64,000 nucleotides of DNA from Rhodococcus ruber (GTDB taxonomy: Bacteria > Actinomycetota > Actinomycetes > Mycobacteriales > Mycobacteriaceae). Below are positions 16,984-26,373 of the stretch, piece after piece. The translations under genes and the position numbers were made by a program. Positions within the stretch are counted from its first letter, which is position 1, and every line of letters begins with the position of its first letter. Below the pieces are notes generated by a model. It did no database searches, had not been told where the DNA came from, and saw only the letters and a program-made list of their open reading frames with translations. Where the stretch lies: NCBI RefSeq assembly GCF_027270735.1, contig NZ_JAPWIJ010000007.1, positions 248,001-312,000 on the forward strand. Reading direction: 5' to 3'.

Positions 16984-17604
16984 CTACCCCGCTGAACGCA
17001 CAACCGGTTGGCGGAGAACGGTGCGAAGCTTCGCGGGCTCGACCCGGCGCGGATCGCTCAGGTAGATCTCGTGGTGTCTGCCGGTCATCGTCAATCCGGA
17101 ATCGGGAATGTACCTATCGTGAAGTTCGGCCAGCACCGTAGTCTCGTCGTCGTAGGACCCGATATGCAGTGTCTGCACGCAGAGTCCCTCGTTCAGGGTC
17201 TCCATCCGAACGCTGGTGGACGCCTCGGATTTGCCTTTCGCGCCGGCGGACGCCACTGCGGCCTCGAACATCGTTCGATCGATCCAGTCGGGCACCAGGA
17301 TCATGACGGTCCAGTTCCACTCGGCCTTGTTGCGGTCCGTGGTGAACGACGCCATGTCGTCGGCCCACCACAGCGCCTCGAGCGGCGGGACGACGTAGTC
17401 GCGGTCGAGGCCCTTCTTGCTGGCGAACTTCAGCGCGTACGCGACGGGGTAGAGAGCGGCGAGCGCGTCCGCATACTCGGGCGCGGTGTTCGGGTCTCCG
17501 TGCCCGTCGATCATCAGATAACTCAGCGGCGGCACAACAAGACTGCGAAAGACGTTGTGCCGCGCGGAGTACGAGTCGAGCGTCTTCTTGAAGTCGATCT
17601 TCAC
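16984..17604 (-). CDS. GyrI-like small-molecule-binding protein
   Basis: A 206-residue cytoplasmic protein resembling stand-alone GyrI-like domains. It starts with VKIDFKKTLDSY and contains the family pattern YLMIDGHGDPNTAPEYADA near residue 30 and CVQTLHIGSYDDE near 145. Such proteins bind small hydrophobic molecules; some hydrolyse cyclopropanoid toxins. The GTG at 17604 is favoured over an upstream in-frame ATG because the extra residues are not family-like. It lies between the MFS gene and the EAL gene on the same strand. Confidence 0.83.
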   Translation of the reverse strand: MKIDFKKTLDSYSARHNVFRSLVVPPLSYLMIDGHGDPNTAPEYADALAALYPVAYALKFASKKGLDRDYVVPPLEALWWADDMASFTTDRNKAEWNWTVMILVPDWIDRTMFEAAVASAGAKGKSEASTSVRMETLNEGLCVQTLHIGSYDDETTVLAELHDRYIPDSGLTMTGRHHEIYLSDPRRVEPAKLRTVLRQPVVRSAG

Positions 17605-17661
17605 ACGCTCACCTTCGCCGACGAGTCGGATGGCGAACACCCTGTATGTGATGGCGGACGA

Positions 17662-18915
17662 TCATGGAGTGGGCCGAGCAGGAATTCGCCTGAGAAGCAC
17701 CGTGGCCGCATCGAGTACGACGTCTCGGTCGTAGGTCAGGCGGTAGTCGTAAAGCGTCTTTCCATCGGGCGTGACACCACACTCGACAGCGATCAACGCC
17801 ACGCTCGACATCGGTGCCACGATCACTGTCGAACGCTCCATGGCCAACGGCTCGTTCTCCCCGACCGACACCGAACGAAAGCGGTGCTGCATCAGCGATT
17901 GATCGGAGCCGAAAACTGCCACAAGAGCGGAACGCGCGGCCAGGTCGTCGAAGAGGGCTGCACGCGCGGGCGTCAGCCGGTTCGACACGTCTGCGGTCGC
18001 CAACACGATCGTCGACGGTCCGGTGCCGAACGCGCTCGCCAGCAGGCTGTTTTCGATAGCTTCGAGAAACGTTGCCTCGGCATGCCTGCGGGCACCGAGC
18101 TGGTGGGTGAGTCCGAAGGGTGTCACGGCGACCGGAGCGCGGACGGTGACAGTTGCATTCAGCTCGAGCGAATCGACAGGGCGGGATACGCCCCCGAAGT
18201 TCGGCAGCGGCCCCGGAGCACCGTAGAGGAAACCTTGCCCCAGAACGGCACCCATGTCGCGGGCACAGCTTTCGTGTGTGTCGGTTTCGATTCCCTCGGC
18301 CAACACCAGGGCGCCGGTGCGTTCGCCCTCGGCAGCGACGGCAGCGACTATGGCGGCGGTCTGGTCGGTCGAACGCTCTTGCACGAGGGCCATATCGAGC
18401 TTGATCACGTCGGGACGTAGCAACGGGATCAACGCCAGACTGGACGAGTCTGCACCCACGTCGTCGATAGCGACCCGCCAACCCATGTTTCGGGCATGCT
18501 CGGCCGCCCTCAGCAGACCGGCCGGATCGCCCATCAGGTCTCGTTCGGTGATTTCGACGGTGATCGACAAGCGCGCCGCGTCGACGATCAGCGGTAGGAG
18601 GTGTCCCGGTGGCGGCGTGTCGAGTGCGGCGGGTTCGGCATTGACGAACAGCGTCAGCTCGTCGGGGTAACCGGCCTCGACTGCACCGTGCAGGGCGCTC
18701 GCTCTGCACCGCCAGTCGAAGTCGGTGGTCACACCCTGCTCTCGTGCGGCGCGCAGGAGTTCCTGCGGAGCAATGGACGGACCGTCGCCGCTGGTCCGCA
18801 CGAGGGCTTCGTACCCCACCACGGCGCGGTCGTCCAGAGAGACTATCGGCTGGTAGGCCGACGTGATATCGGTCGACATCGGCGAGATCTGCGCATTCGT
18901 CGATTGGGGACGCAT
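17662..18915 (-). CDS. EAL-domain c-di-GMP phosphodiesterase with DICT sensory domain
   Basis: A 417-residue cytoplasmic protein. The EAL domain (about 15-240) keeps the residues needed for cyclic di-GMP hydrolysis: GYEALVR, the Asn in FVNAEP, ITVEITER, IDDVG, VIKLD and LAEGIET, so it is probably active. The C-terminal part (about 260-415) matches the DICT sensory domain often attached to EAL and GGDEF proteins in actinobacteria (PFGLTHQLGARRHAEATFLEAIE). No membrane segment is present. It is divergent from a membrane Ser/Thr kinase gene, with 156 bases between start codons. What it senses is unknown. Confidence 0.87.
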   Translation of the reverse strand: MRPQSTNAQISPMSTDITSAYQPIVSLDDRAVVGYEALVRTSGDGPSIAPQELLRAAREQGVTTDFDWRCRASALHGAVEAGYPDELTLFVNAEPAALDTPPPGHLLPLIVDAARLSITVEITERDLMGDPAGLLRAAEHARNMGWRVAIDDVGADSSSLALIPLLRPDVIKLDMALVQERSTDQTAAIVAAVAAEGERTGALVLAEGIETDTHESCARDMGAVLGQGFLYGAPGPLPNFGGVSRPVDSLELNATVTVRAPVAVTPFGLTHQLGARRHAEATFLEAIENSLLASAFGTGPSTIVLATADVSNRLTPARAALFDDLAARSALVAVFGSDQSLMQHRFRSVSVGENEPLAMERSTVIVAPMSSVALIAVECGVTPDGKTLYDYRLTYDRDVVLDAATVLLRRIPARPTP

Positions 18916-19071
18916 GGGTAGGACCTTTCCTCGCCGCCTGCTCGATCTGTCCCCCACCCGGTGAATCATCATGCCCGACGGAACCACGGTGTCGACAACC
19001 CACTGCACTCCGAACGACGATTCGTTGGTTATAAGGTGCTCGGAGTAGTCGACGAACGGCGGTGAATCACG

Positions 19072-20442
19072 TTGGAAGAGGATGCCCGTTCTCGCGCTGC
19101 TCAGGATCGTCTGTTCGCGGGTCGATATCGATTGGGCGAAGTGCTGGGGCGCGGCGCGATGGCCGACGTCGTGCATGCAGAAGACCAGGTTCTCGGCAGG
19201 TCGGTGGCGGTCAAGATATTCCGCCACGGCGAGCCGGTGGACACAGTCCGACGGATCGACGCGGAGATTCGAACGCTGGCGTCGCTGTCGCACCCGGGTC
19301 TGGTGACGTTGTACGACGCAGGGACTGCGCCGGACTCCACAGGAATTCCGTCGCCCTACCTGGTGATGGAATTGATCGACGGCCCCACGCTGAACAGCTT
19401 TCGTCAGAACAGATCGATGCACGCCGTTCACGTCGCGCGCATCGGAAGCGAGATGGCGGAGGCGCTCGCGTACATCCACGACCGAGGTGTGGTGCACCGC
19501 GACATCAAACCAGCCAACATCCTGATCGCGCAGGCCCCGGACTCACGTGCGGGTCAGTGCGTCAAGCTGGCCGATTTCGGCATCGCCCGCATCGTCGACT
19601 CCGAGCGACTCACCGAGCACGGCACCACGGTCGGCACCGCGCACTATCTCAGCCCGGAACAGGCGACGGGTACGCCCGCTGGCCCGCCTACCGACATTTA
19701 CACGCTCGGCCTCGTTCTCATCGAATGCCTCACCGGCACAATGGTATTCGAGGGCAGCGCGGTGGCCGCCGCGGTGGCGCGACTACACCGTGATCCCGCC
19801 GTTCCCGAGCAGCTCGGGCCGGAGTGGCACTCGCTGCTGACGGCTATGACGTCGCGGCAGCCAGGGGATCGCCCGGACGCAGCTGCGGTCGCGCACCGAC
19901 TGCGCAGGATCCTCCGAAGTGCGACCCCGCTCCCCCCGACTGCCGTGATGCCAGTCGAGCGCACGAACGTCGTTGCGGCCGCTGGTCCGGTTGGCACCGC
20001 ACACCATCCTCAGCGTCGACGGCGGATCGTTCCTGGGGCGGCCGCGCTCGTCCTCGCGCTGGGAGCGGGGATCATCTGGATCGCGTCCAGCGCGGGTGAC
20101 GACCCAGGTCAGGTGCCTGCTTCACCGGCTACGCCGACGCCGACACGGAACGAGTCGACGATCGCCGTACCCACGACGCAGGTGCCGAAGCCTCCGGTAA
20201 CCACCTTCGCGAACCCAACCGACGCCGAGATGACACCGACGTCGAATCCGGTGCTGATCCAGCCCGCCGCACCAGCCGCACCACAGCCGAACGACAACCC
20301 TGGGAACGGCAATTCGGGCCCCGGCAACGGAGGCCCCGGCAACTCCGGCAACGGCAATTCGGGCCCCGGAAACAGCAATTCGGGTCCGGGAAACCCCGGC
20401 AACGGCAATTCGGGTCCGGGAAACCCCGGTCGAGGCAACTGA
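19072..20442 (+). CDS. Membrane Ser/Thr protein kinase with repeat-rich outer tail
   Basis: A 456-residue PknB-like kinase. The kinase domain (about 17-285) has the glycine loop LGRGAMADVV, VAVK with Lys48, HRDIKPANI (142-150), DFG at 168-170 and GTAHYLSPEQ, so it should be active. One membrane segment follows (about 319-341). The outer tail has no PASTA domains; it is Thr/Pro-rich and ends in Gly-Asn-Pro-Ser repeats (about 395-456). The start is a TTG; the frame has no better start nearby. It is divergent from the EAL gene and may respond to a cell-wall or surface signal. Confidence 0.88.
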   Translation: MEEDARSRAAQDRLFAGRYRLGEVLGRGAMADVVHAEDQVLGRSVAVKIFRHGEPVDTVRRIDAEIRTLASLSHPGLVTLYDAGTAPDSTGIPSPYLVMELIDGPTLNSFRQNRSMHAVHVARIGSEMAEALAYIHDRGVVHRDIKPANILIAQAPDSRAGQCVKLADFGIARIVDSERLTEHGTTVGTAHYLSPEQATGTPAGPPTDIYTLGLVLIECLTGTMVFEGSAVAAAVARLHRDPAVPEQLGPEWHSLLTAMTSRQPGDRPDAAAVAHRLRRILRSATPLPPTAVMPVERTNVVAAAGPVGTAHHPQRRRRIVPGAAALVLALGAGIIWIASSAGDDPGQVPASPATPTPTRNESTIAVPTTQVPKPPVTTFANPTDAEMTPTSNPVLIQPAAPAAPQPNDNPGNGNSGPGNGGPGNSGNGNSGPGNSNSGPGNPGNGNSGPGNPGRGN

Positions 20443-20470
20443 GCAGGCCCACCACGTGATCGGAGCAGCT

Positions 20471-21793
20471 ATGACCCATTTCGACACGATCGTGGTGGGA
20501 GCAGGGATATCCGGTGCTACCGCAGCCAGGATTCTGCACCGTGCAGGTCGGCGAGTTGTCGTCCTCGAGGCTCGCGATCGCGTGGGCGGTCGTGTCTGGA
20601 CGGTCCGCGGCGAGGTCGACACCCTCGACGTCGGTGCGTCCTGGATTCATGGGATCGACAACAACCCCGTCGCCGACGCCGTGCGCGCTTTCGGTCTGCG
20701 GACAGCCGAGTTCACCGTGGGCAGCTATCAACCGGATGGTCGACCCATCGCGTACTACTCCCCCACCGGTGTCAGATTGAGCGAGTCCGCGGCCGCACGG
20801 TTTGCCGCCGACGTTCACGACTTCGACGAACGGTTCGCCAGGACCATTGCCGAATCCCCTCCACGGACATCGTTCGGTGATGCGGTGGAAGCGACTCTGA
20901 CTCGATTGGATTGGGACAGCGACCGCCTGAACCGAGTCCGCGAATTTCTCGGCCACCGAGCCGAGGAACAGCTGGGGGTAGCCCAGGGAGATCTCGACGC
21001 ACACGGTTTGGACGACGACGCCATCGACGGCGACGAAGTCGTATTTCCCGACGGTTACGACGAACTCGCGGTCCGTCTCACCGAGGGACTGGACGTTCGA
21101 CTCGCGCACGAGGTCTCGCAAGTCAGCTGGGGTGAAGACGGAGTGGTCGTGACAACCGCAGCAGGCTCCTTCTCGGCTGATCGCGCCGTGGTGACAGTGC
21201 CGATCGGGGTACTGAAGTCGCCGGATTTCGGCGTCGAACCTCCGCTACCAGAACCTGTTTCGGGTGCGCTGGACCGGCTCGCGATGAACGCCTTCGAGAA
21301 AGTGTTCCTCCAGTTCCCAGTCAAGTTCTGGGACCCTGACGTCTACGCCATACGGCAGCAGGGCGAGGCCGGGCGTTGGTGGCACTCGTGGTACGACGTG
21401 ACACAGCCGGGTGGCAGGCCAACTCTTCTGACCTTCGCAGCGGGGCCGTGTGCACAGGAGACCCGACACTGGTCGGACGAACGTATCGGGGACTCGGTCG
21501 TCCACACGTTGCGCGGCATCTACGGCAACCGCGTCGTCCCGCCGAACGGTGTGTATGTCACACGCTGGCAGGACGATCCGTTCTCGTACGGTTCGTACTC
21601 CTACATGACAGTCGGTTCGCAGACGCGTGATCACGACGATCTCGCCACGCCGATCGGAGATGTGCTGCATCTTGCGGGCGAGGCCACCTGGACCGACGAC
21701 CCGGCAACGGTCACTGCTGCGATGAAGTCGGGACACCGCGCTGCAGAACGAATCCTGGGCCGCACCGTTGCGTTCGGCGACGTCTGGACCTAA
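20471..21793 (+). CDS. Flavin amine oxidase (polyamine/monoamine oxidase family)
   Basis: A 440-residue FAD enzyme. The Rossmann motif TIVVGAGISGATAARIL near residue 6 is followed by VVVLEARDRVGGRVWT and the substrate-side WIHG. The C-terminus contains LHLAGEATWTDDPATVTAA, the second FAD contact of this family. It probably oxidises a primary or polyamine to aldehyde with release of H2O2. The ATG at 20471 follows GGAG by 6 bases and is preferred over a GTG 15 bases upstream. No neighbouring polyamine genes are present. Confidence 0.88.
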   Translation: MTHFDTIVVGAGISGATAARILHRAGRRVVVLEARDRVGGRVWTVRGEVDTLDVGASWIHGIDNNPVADAVRAFGLRTAEFTVGSYQPDGRPIAYYSPTGVRLSESAAARFAADVHDFDERFARTIAESPPRTSFGDAVEATLTRLDWDSDRLNRVREFLGHRAEEQLGVAQGDLDAHGLDDDAIDGDEVVFPDGYDELAVRLTEGLDVRLAHEVSQVSWGEDGVVVTTAAGSFSADRAVVTVPIGVLKSPDFGVEPPLPEPVSGALDRLAMNAFEKVFLQFPVKFWDPDVYAIRQQGEAGRWWHSWYDVTQPGGRPTLLTFAAGPCAQETRHWSDERIGDSVVHTLRGIYGNRVVPPNGVYVTRWQDDPFSYGSYSYMTVGSQTRDHDDLATPIGDVLHLAGEATWTDDPATVTAAMKSGHRAAERILGRTVAFGDVWT

Positions 21794-22016
21794 GTCGGAC
21801 GCGCCAGAAGTCTCGCAACGATCGGGCGCTGTGGGTTCATACCGAGTTGTCGGCTGTCGAGAACCGAGTTCGGCCGATTCCACCCCCGAAACCGTGCACC
21901 GGGATTACCATAGCGATTTCATCCAGGCGGATGACCCGTTCCAAGCGCTCGCCGCCATCCCCTGGTCGGTGCTGATGCGGCGTTGTCGTCCGCCTCGGCG
22001 GGTACAGGGGTGGGGA

Positions 22017-24080
22017 ATGGTTTCGGACGTCATCGACTGCAAGGTTGTGTTCGCACACGACCTCGAGCAGGTATGCGAGGTCTTGAGCGCGGTCGAGTTG
22101 TTCCCACGCTATTTCCCCGGTCTCGAATACTGCACGTTGCGTGACACCGCCACCGGGTACCGATGCGGCGTCGGCGGCGTCGAGCACAACCTCGAGTTCG
22201 TCGTGAACCGGCGCAATCAACCGATCATCACCATCGAGCACGTCGAGTCCGGTGGCTTCATCAGATTCACCCTCAGCAGACGATCGGCCGGCGAGACGAA
22301 GATAGATGTCACCGTGTTCAAGGCAGGTCTCGGCGGGGCCTACGCGCCCCAGCCCGAACACAACCGCGCGGTGGTCGACTGGGTCTTGGGAGGCCTTCGC
22401 AGACTGGAGAATTCTCTTTCCGGCACCGCTGACTCCATTGTCTCGAACAGCGGCGACTTCCGGTCGCTGCAATTGGCAATCCTGAAAACGATGGTGGGAA
22501 CGGGCGTCGTCCGTGCCGCACGTCCCGACCGCGCGTACCGGCAGTTGAACTCGCTGGCGAAGTGGGGCTTCACATTGGGAGGCGGATTCGCGGCCGCTAC
22601 GGCGAAGTCACCGGACGAGATAGCCGTTGTCGACGACCGAGGGACCCGTACGTTCGCGGAGATCCACCACCGGTCACACCGCATCGCAGCAGGTCTCGAT
22701 GCATCAGGGATTCGTCCCGGGAGCACGGTCGGAATTCTGGCCCGCAACCACTCGGCCATGATCGAATGCACTGTCGCGTGCGGCATGCTCGGAGTCGAGG
22801 TCGTGCTTCTCAATACCGGCCTCGCGGCGCGGCAGATCGAGACTATTGCCGCCCGCCACGAGCTCCGAATGCTGTTCGTCGACGACGAATTCGACTCGAT
22901 GGTTCGCTACCTGCCGGACGACGTCACCCGAGTAAGTCTCTCTTCTCATACCGCCATTCCGCGGCGGCGCACCCTCGAGCATTTTGTCGCACCGCCGTCC
23001 GCCACCTTCGCACGGCCGGATCGTCCCGGGTCGGTCGTCGTGTTGACATCAGGGACCAGCGGGTCGCCCAAGGGCGCGCTCCGCCCCACCCCGAGGGGTT
23101 TCGGCACCATCGCCGCCATGTTGTCTCGGATGCCTCTCAAGACGAACGAGCGGATGCTCATAGCAGCACCCATGTTTCACAGCTGGGGGCTCGCAGCCTT
23201 GCAGATCAGCACTTCGTTGCGAGCCACGGTTGTGCTCCAGGATCGATTCGATGCCGAAGACTGCCTGCGCGCAGTCGAGGAGAATCGATGCACCTCGTTG
23301 ATAGCCGTACCTATCATGCTGCAACGAATACTCGATCTGCCCGAGTCGGTGCGATCCCGTTACGACACCTCCAGTCTGCGCGTCGTCGCCTGTAGCGGTT
23401 CCGCGCTGACCGGGTCGACAGTCAGCCGCTTCATGAACGTCTTCGGCGATATTCTCTACAACTTCTACGGGTCCACCGAGGTCTCGTGGGCCACGATCGC
23501 CACACCTGACGACCTACGCGCGTCACCTGGCACCGCAGGACGTCCGCCGCTCGGCACGACCATCGCTGTGCTCGACGCCGAGGGCACGGCCGTGCCGGTG
23601 GGAAGCCTCGGCCGCATTTTCGTCGGTAACGACATGCTGTTCGACGGCTACACCAACGCCGAACCTCCGCCCACCGCGTCTGCGCGTGGAGCCGCCTTGA
23701 TGGACACCGGAGATCTCGGGTACATCGACTGCAACGGGCGGTTGTTCGTGTGCGGCAGGGACGACGAGATGATCATTTCCGGTGGCGAAAACGTATTTCC
23801 GGGACCAGTCGAGGATGCAATCGCCAATCTCCCCCAGGTCGGCGAGGTCGCAGTTGTCGGTGTGCCCGACAGCGAGTACGGACAACGTCTTGCAGCGTTC
23901 GTCGTCGGCCGCGGTGCGGCAGGACTCGATGCAGACATGGTGCGTGCCTACATTCGAAACCGGCTGAGCCGCTTCTGCGTTCCACGAGACATCACGTTCC
24001 TCGACGAACTCCCCCGCACTGCGACCGGCAAGGTCATCAAGAGAATGCTGATCGAACCCCCGACCGCCGCCGGAATGTGA
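22017..24080 (+). CDS. SRPBCC domain fused to an acyl-CoA synthetase (AMP-binding) domain
   Basis: A 687-residue two-domain protein. Residues 1-150 form an SRPBCC (START/RatA-like) lipid-binding domain (LEQVCEVLSAVELFPRYFPG, TIEHVESGGFIRFTLS). Residues 170-685 form an AMP-binding ligase with VVLTSGTSGSPKGA near 340, NFYGSTE near 485, DTGDLG, GRDDEMIISGGENVFPGPVE and the C-terminal catalytic lysine in TATGKVIKR. The ligase activates a carboxylic acid as acyl-AMP and then acyl-CoA. The fused SRPBCC domain may present a hydrophobic substrate. The start at 22017 is chosen for its GGGG-rich leader; the frame stays open to 21768 and overlaps the amine oxidase gene. Confidence 0.85.
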   Translation: MVSDVIDCKVVFAHDLEQVCEVLSAVELFPRYFPGLEYCTLRDTATGYRCGVGGVEHNLEFVVNRRNQPIITIEHVESGGFIRFTLSRRSAGETKIDVTVFKAGLGGAYAPQPEHNRAVVDWVLGGLRRLENSLSGTADSIVSNSGDFRSLQLAILKTMVGTGVVRAARPDRAYRQLNSLAKWGFTLGGGFAAATAKSPDEIAVVDDRGTRTFAEIHHRSHRIAAGLDASGIRPGSTVGILARNHSAMIECTVACGMLGVEVVLLNTGLAARQIETIAARHELRMLFVDDEFDSMVRYLPDDVTRVSLSSHTAIPRRRTLEHFVAPPSATFARPDRPGSVVVLTSGTSGSPKGALRPTPRGFGTIAAMLSRMPLKTNERMLIAAPMFHSWGLAALQISTSLRATVVLQDRFDAEDCLRAVEENRCTSLIAVPIMLQRILDLPESVRSRYDTSSLRVVACSGSALTGSTVSRFMNVFGDILYNFYGSTEVSWATIATPDDLRASPGTAGRPPLGTTIAVLDAEGTAVPVGSLGRIFVGNDMLFDGYTNAEPPPTASARGAALMDTGDLGYIDCNGRLFVCGRDDEMIISGGENVFPGPVEDAIANLPQVGEVAVVGVPDSEYGQRLAAFVVGRGAAGLDADMVRAYIRNRLSRFCVPRDITFLDELPRTATGKVIKRMLIEPPTAAGM

Positions 24081-24649
24081 ACCCTGTGGGCCTACGACCG
24101 ACCGGATTCGCCTCCTGACAATCGTCGAAACAACATTCCTCGACGCCGACGAACGCGAGCTGCACCGCAATTACCAGCACCTGAGAACGGGTGGCTACCC
24201 GGCAGCTCTTCCTCCGATGCGTTGCAGCTTCTCGGCAACCTCGCCGCCGCCGAACATCGTAGTCAGTCGTTCTGCTCGACACTTCGGTACTATCTCAGTT
24301 GTTTGACTATTCAGAATCTGAGACTGTTTGCCGGAGTCAGCAATGACGTGAGCACTCCGAGCAGCCGATACGGGAGGGCGCGAATCGAAATGCCACAGCA
24401 ATCCGAAGAGCCTCACGGAAAGAATTCCACCCAGAAACGCCCCGAACATTCGTCCTTTCTCCAGCTGTTCCTCGAAGCCACTCGCGAGGAACAACCACCC
24501 GGCGACTACGCGTCCACGCACGACGACGCATCGACTGGTCGTCACTGATCGGTTCGGCAGCGTTCTCGAACTCGACAGATCCATCGGCGTTTGACAGCGG
24601 CGCGATGATGTCCGACGGTAGGGAGTACGGACGAACAGGGAGAGCAACT
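24081..24649. other. Long stretch without a convincing gene
   Basis: About 570 bases with locally lower GC. Several short frames are open but none has a recognisable domain. The best is a plus-strand 52-residue possibility at 24390-24548 (ATG after GAATCGAA, hydrophilic with a FLQLFLEATREEQ helix), which I do not recognise. The region may hold decayed sequence. Confidence 0.5.
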
Positions 24650-24874
24650 GTGGACACTGCGTTGGTGGTCGCCGCCGTCGTCGCGGTTCTTGTTGTCTTC
24701 GTCGCGATCGCGCGCTTACTTCGCGCCAGGATGCGAAGCGGACGCTTTCACGGAATCGAAAGCTCGGTCGGCGGTTCGGCGTTCATGGGAGCTACACGCA
24801 CACCGGGGATCGCCCCACCCGATCGCGGCGATCCCCGTACGGACTCAGGTCGACCCGACGCGTCGCCGGAGTAG
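24650..24874 (+). CDS. Small single-span membrane protein
   Basis: A 74-residue protein starting at a GTG with AGGGAG 7-8 bases upstream. One membrane segment occupies residues 3-22 (TALVVAAVVAVLVVFVAIA), followed by an Arg-rich cytoplasmic stretch and a Pro/Asp-rich tail. No known family is recognised. It converges on the secreted protein gene 7 bases away. An upstream ATG at 24605 is possible. Confidence 0.6.
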   Translation: MDTALVVAAVVAVLVVFVAIARLLRARMRSGRFHGIESSVGGSAFMGATRTPGIAPPDRGDPRTDSGRPDASPE

Positions 24875-24881
24875 GTCACCC

Positions 24882-25301
24882 CTACGGAACGGACACCGTG
24901 GCCAGGCCCGGAGTGATGATGCCGCCGCGCGAGACAATCGTGATCGCAACCTGACCGGGACCGGTCGCCAGGGTCGCTTCAGGAGCGAAGCCCTGCAGGC
25001 CCGCCGAAGTCACGGCGGTGCCGACCGCCCCGCTCGACAGGTTCACCCAGTACACCTGGGACGAGATGAGGCAGCCCCACCCGCCTTCTTTACCACCGGT
25101 GATTCTGATCGTGCCGGCCTGCTCTCCGACGACAGCGATACATCGAACCGAGGGCGCATCGAAACTTCCGTTGGGATTTCCGAACGGCGCAGGGTTGATC
25201 TGAAATGGTACTGCTGTCGCCGCGGACGCAGTACCCACCGTCGCCAGAGCCGACCCGAGGACAATTGATGCGAAAAATACAAGTGCACGAACATGTTTCA
25301 T
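24882..25301 (-). CDS. Secreted protein of unknown function
   Basis: A 139-residue protein with a clear Sec signal peptide: MKHVR, a hydrophobic core to about residue 22 and a likely cleavage after ASA near residue 27. The mature part of about 110 residues is rich in Gly, Val and Thr and has a pair of cysteines (RCIAVVGE and WGCLISS) that could form a disulfide. The ATG at 25301 is preceded by TGGAGG at 8 bases. I do not recognise the family. Confidence 0.8.
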   Translation of the reverse strand: MKHVRALVFFASIVLGSALATVGTASAATAVPFQINPAPFGNPNGSFDAPSVRCIAVVGEQAGTIRITGGKEGGWGCLISSQVYWVNLSSGAVGTAVTSAGLQGFAPEATLATGPGQVAITIVSRGGIITPGLATVSVP

Positions 25302-25414
25302 GTAGGCAGCCTCCAAGGGTTCGGTAAGCGAGCGTGTTCGATACTCCACCCCCTTCATCGCTGGAACAAGGGTCGCGGCCGAATCGAGACCTCGCCTGTC
25401 TGCGCCTGACATGA

Positions 25415-25564
25415 TCTGAAGGCACCCAGCAGACGAAGGACGCACTGCAGGATTTCGTCACCGACACCGTGTGGGGAGGTGTGTGGACGCGCCAGGGACT
25501 CGATCACCGCAGCCGCAGTCTGCTCGATCTCGGAATTCTCATCGCGGAGCACCGGCCGCGCTGA
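25415..25564 (+). pseudogene. Remnant of a carboxymuconolactone decarboxylase (CMD) domain
   Basis: The plus frame from 25415 to a TGA at 25562 encodes a piece that matches the core of CMD proteins: LQDFVTDTVWGGVWTRQGLD followed by RSRSLLDLGILIAEHRP. Intact members are about 130 residues; here only about 45 codons survive, with a stop just upstream at 25412 and no continuation of the family sequence after the stop. A possible 24-codon open frame at 25570-25644 follows but is not recognisable. The rest of 25302-25697 shows nothing else. Confidence 0.7.
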
Positions 25565-25697
25565 CGACGATGCGAGTTGTGCAGAAAGTGCTCGACGCCG
25601 AACTCGGACCGCTCGATACGGCAGGCAAGTCGAACGCCCGATGACGGCGCATCATGTCGCTTAAGATTGTGCGATTCGACGCAGTTCAGGGAGCGTG

Positions 25698-26366
25698 ATG
25701 TCCGAAATCGAAGTCGTGATCGCCGATGACGACGTCCTGTTGCGTGAGGGCATGTCCAGCCTGCTCACGGAGGCGGGTTTGAGCGTCGTCGGCCGAGCCG
25801 GCGACGCCGAGGAACTGCTGGCGCTGCTCGACCGAGACCAACCCGACCTGGCCATCATCGACATCAGGATGCCTCCGACGTACACCGCCGAGGGGCTCGA
25901 CGCAGCATTGCGCATTCGATCCGAATTCCCGGATGTTGCGTTGTTGCTACTGTCCGCCCACGTCGAGGTGGACCATGCTCTGGAACTACTCGACAGCGGG
26001 AACAACGGCGCAAAGGGGATCGGATATCTGCTCAAGAGCAGGGTGACCGATGTGGCCGATTTCGTCTCCACGATTCGTCGCGTCGCCGCCGGCGCATCCG
26101 TCATCGACCCGGCTCTGGTCTACGAATTGGTGGCGGCGAAACGTCGCGGAGACCCGCTGGGCGCGCTGAGTGGCCGAGAACGCGATGTCCTCACATTGAT
26201 GGCCGAGGGACTTTCCAATGCCGGTATCGGTCGGCGGTTGTGGATCACCGAGGGAACCGTCGAGAAACACGTGCGCAGCATTCTCACCAAGCTCGATCTG
26301 GCGGAGACGGCCGACGACCATCGGCGAGTACGCGCAGTGATCCTCTACCTCGACACCGTCGGATGA
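25698..26366 (+). CDS. NarL/FixJ-type response regulator
   Basis: A 222-residue two-component regulator. Receiver domain 1-125: acidic pair ADDD at 9-12, phospho-acceptor Asp in IIDIRMP, Ser in LLSAH and Lys in LLKSRV. LuxR-type HTH at about 150-215 with LSGRERDVLTLMAEGLSN and TVEKHVRSILTKL. It is encoded next to a receiver-only gene on the opposite strand and a histidine kinase further downstream, which is its likely partner. The target genes are unknown. The ATG at 25698 is chosen over the adjacent upstream GTG. Confidence 0.92.
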   Translation: MSEIEVVIADDDVLLREGMSSLLTEAGLSVVGRAGDAEELLALLDRDQPDLAIIDIRMPPTYTAEGLDAALRIRSEFPDVALLLLSAHVEVDHALELLDSGNNGAKGIGYLLKSRVTDVADFVSTIRRVAAGASVIDPALVYELVAAKRRGDPLGALSGRERDVLTLMAEGLSNAGIGRRLWITEGTVEKHVRSILTKLDLAETADDHRRVRAVILYLDTVG

Positions 26367-26373
26367 CACCCGG

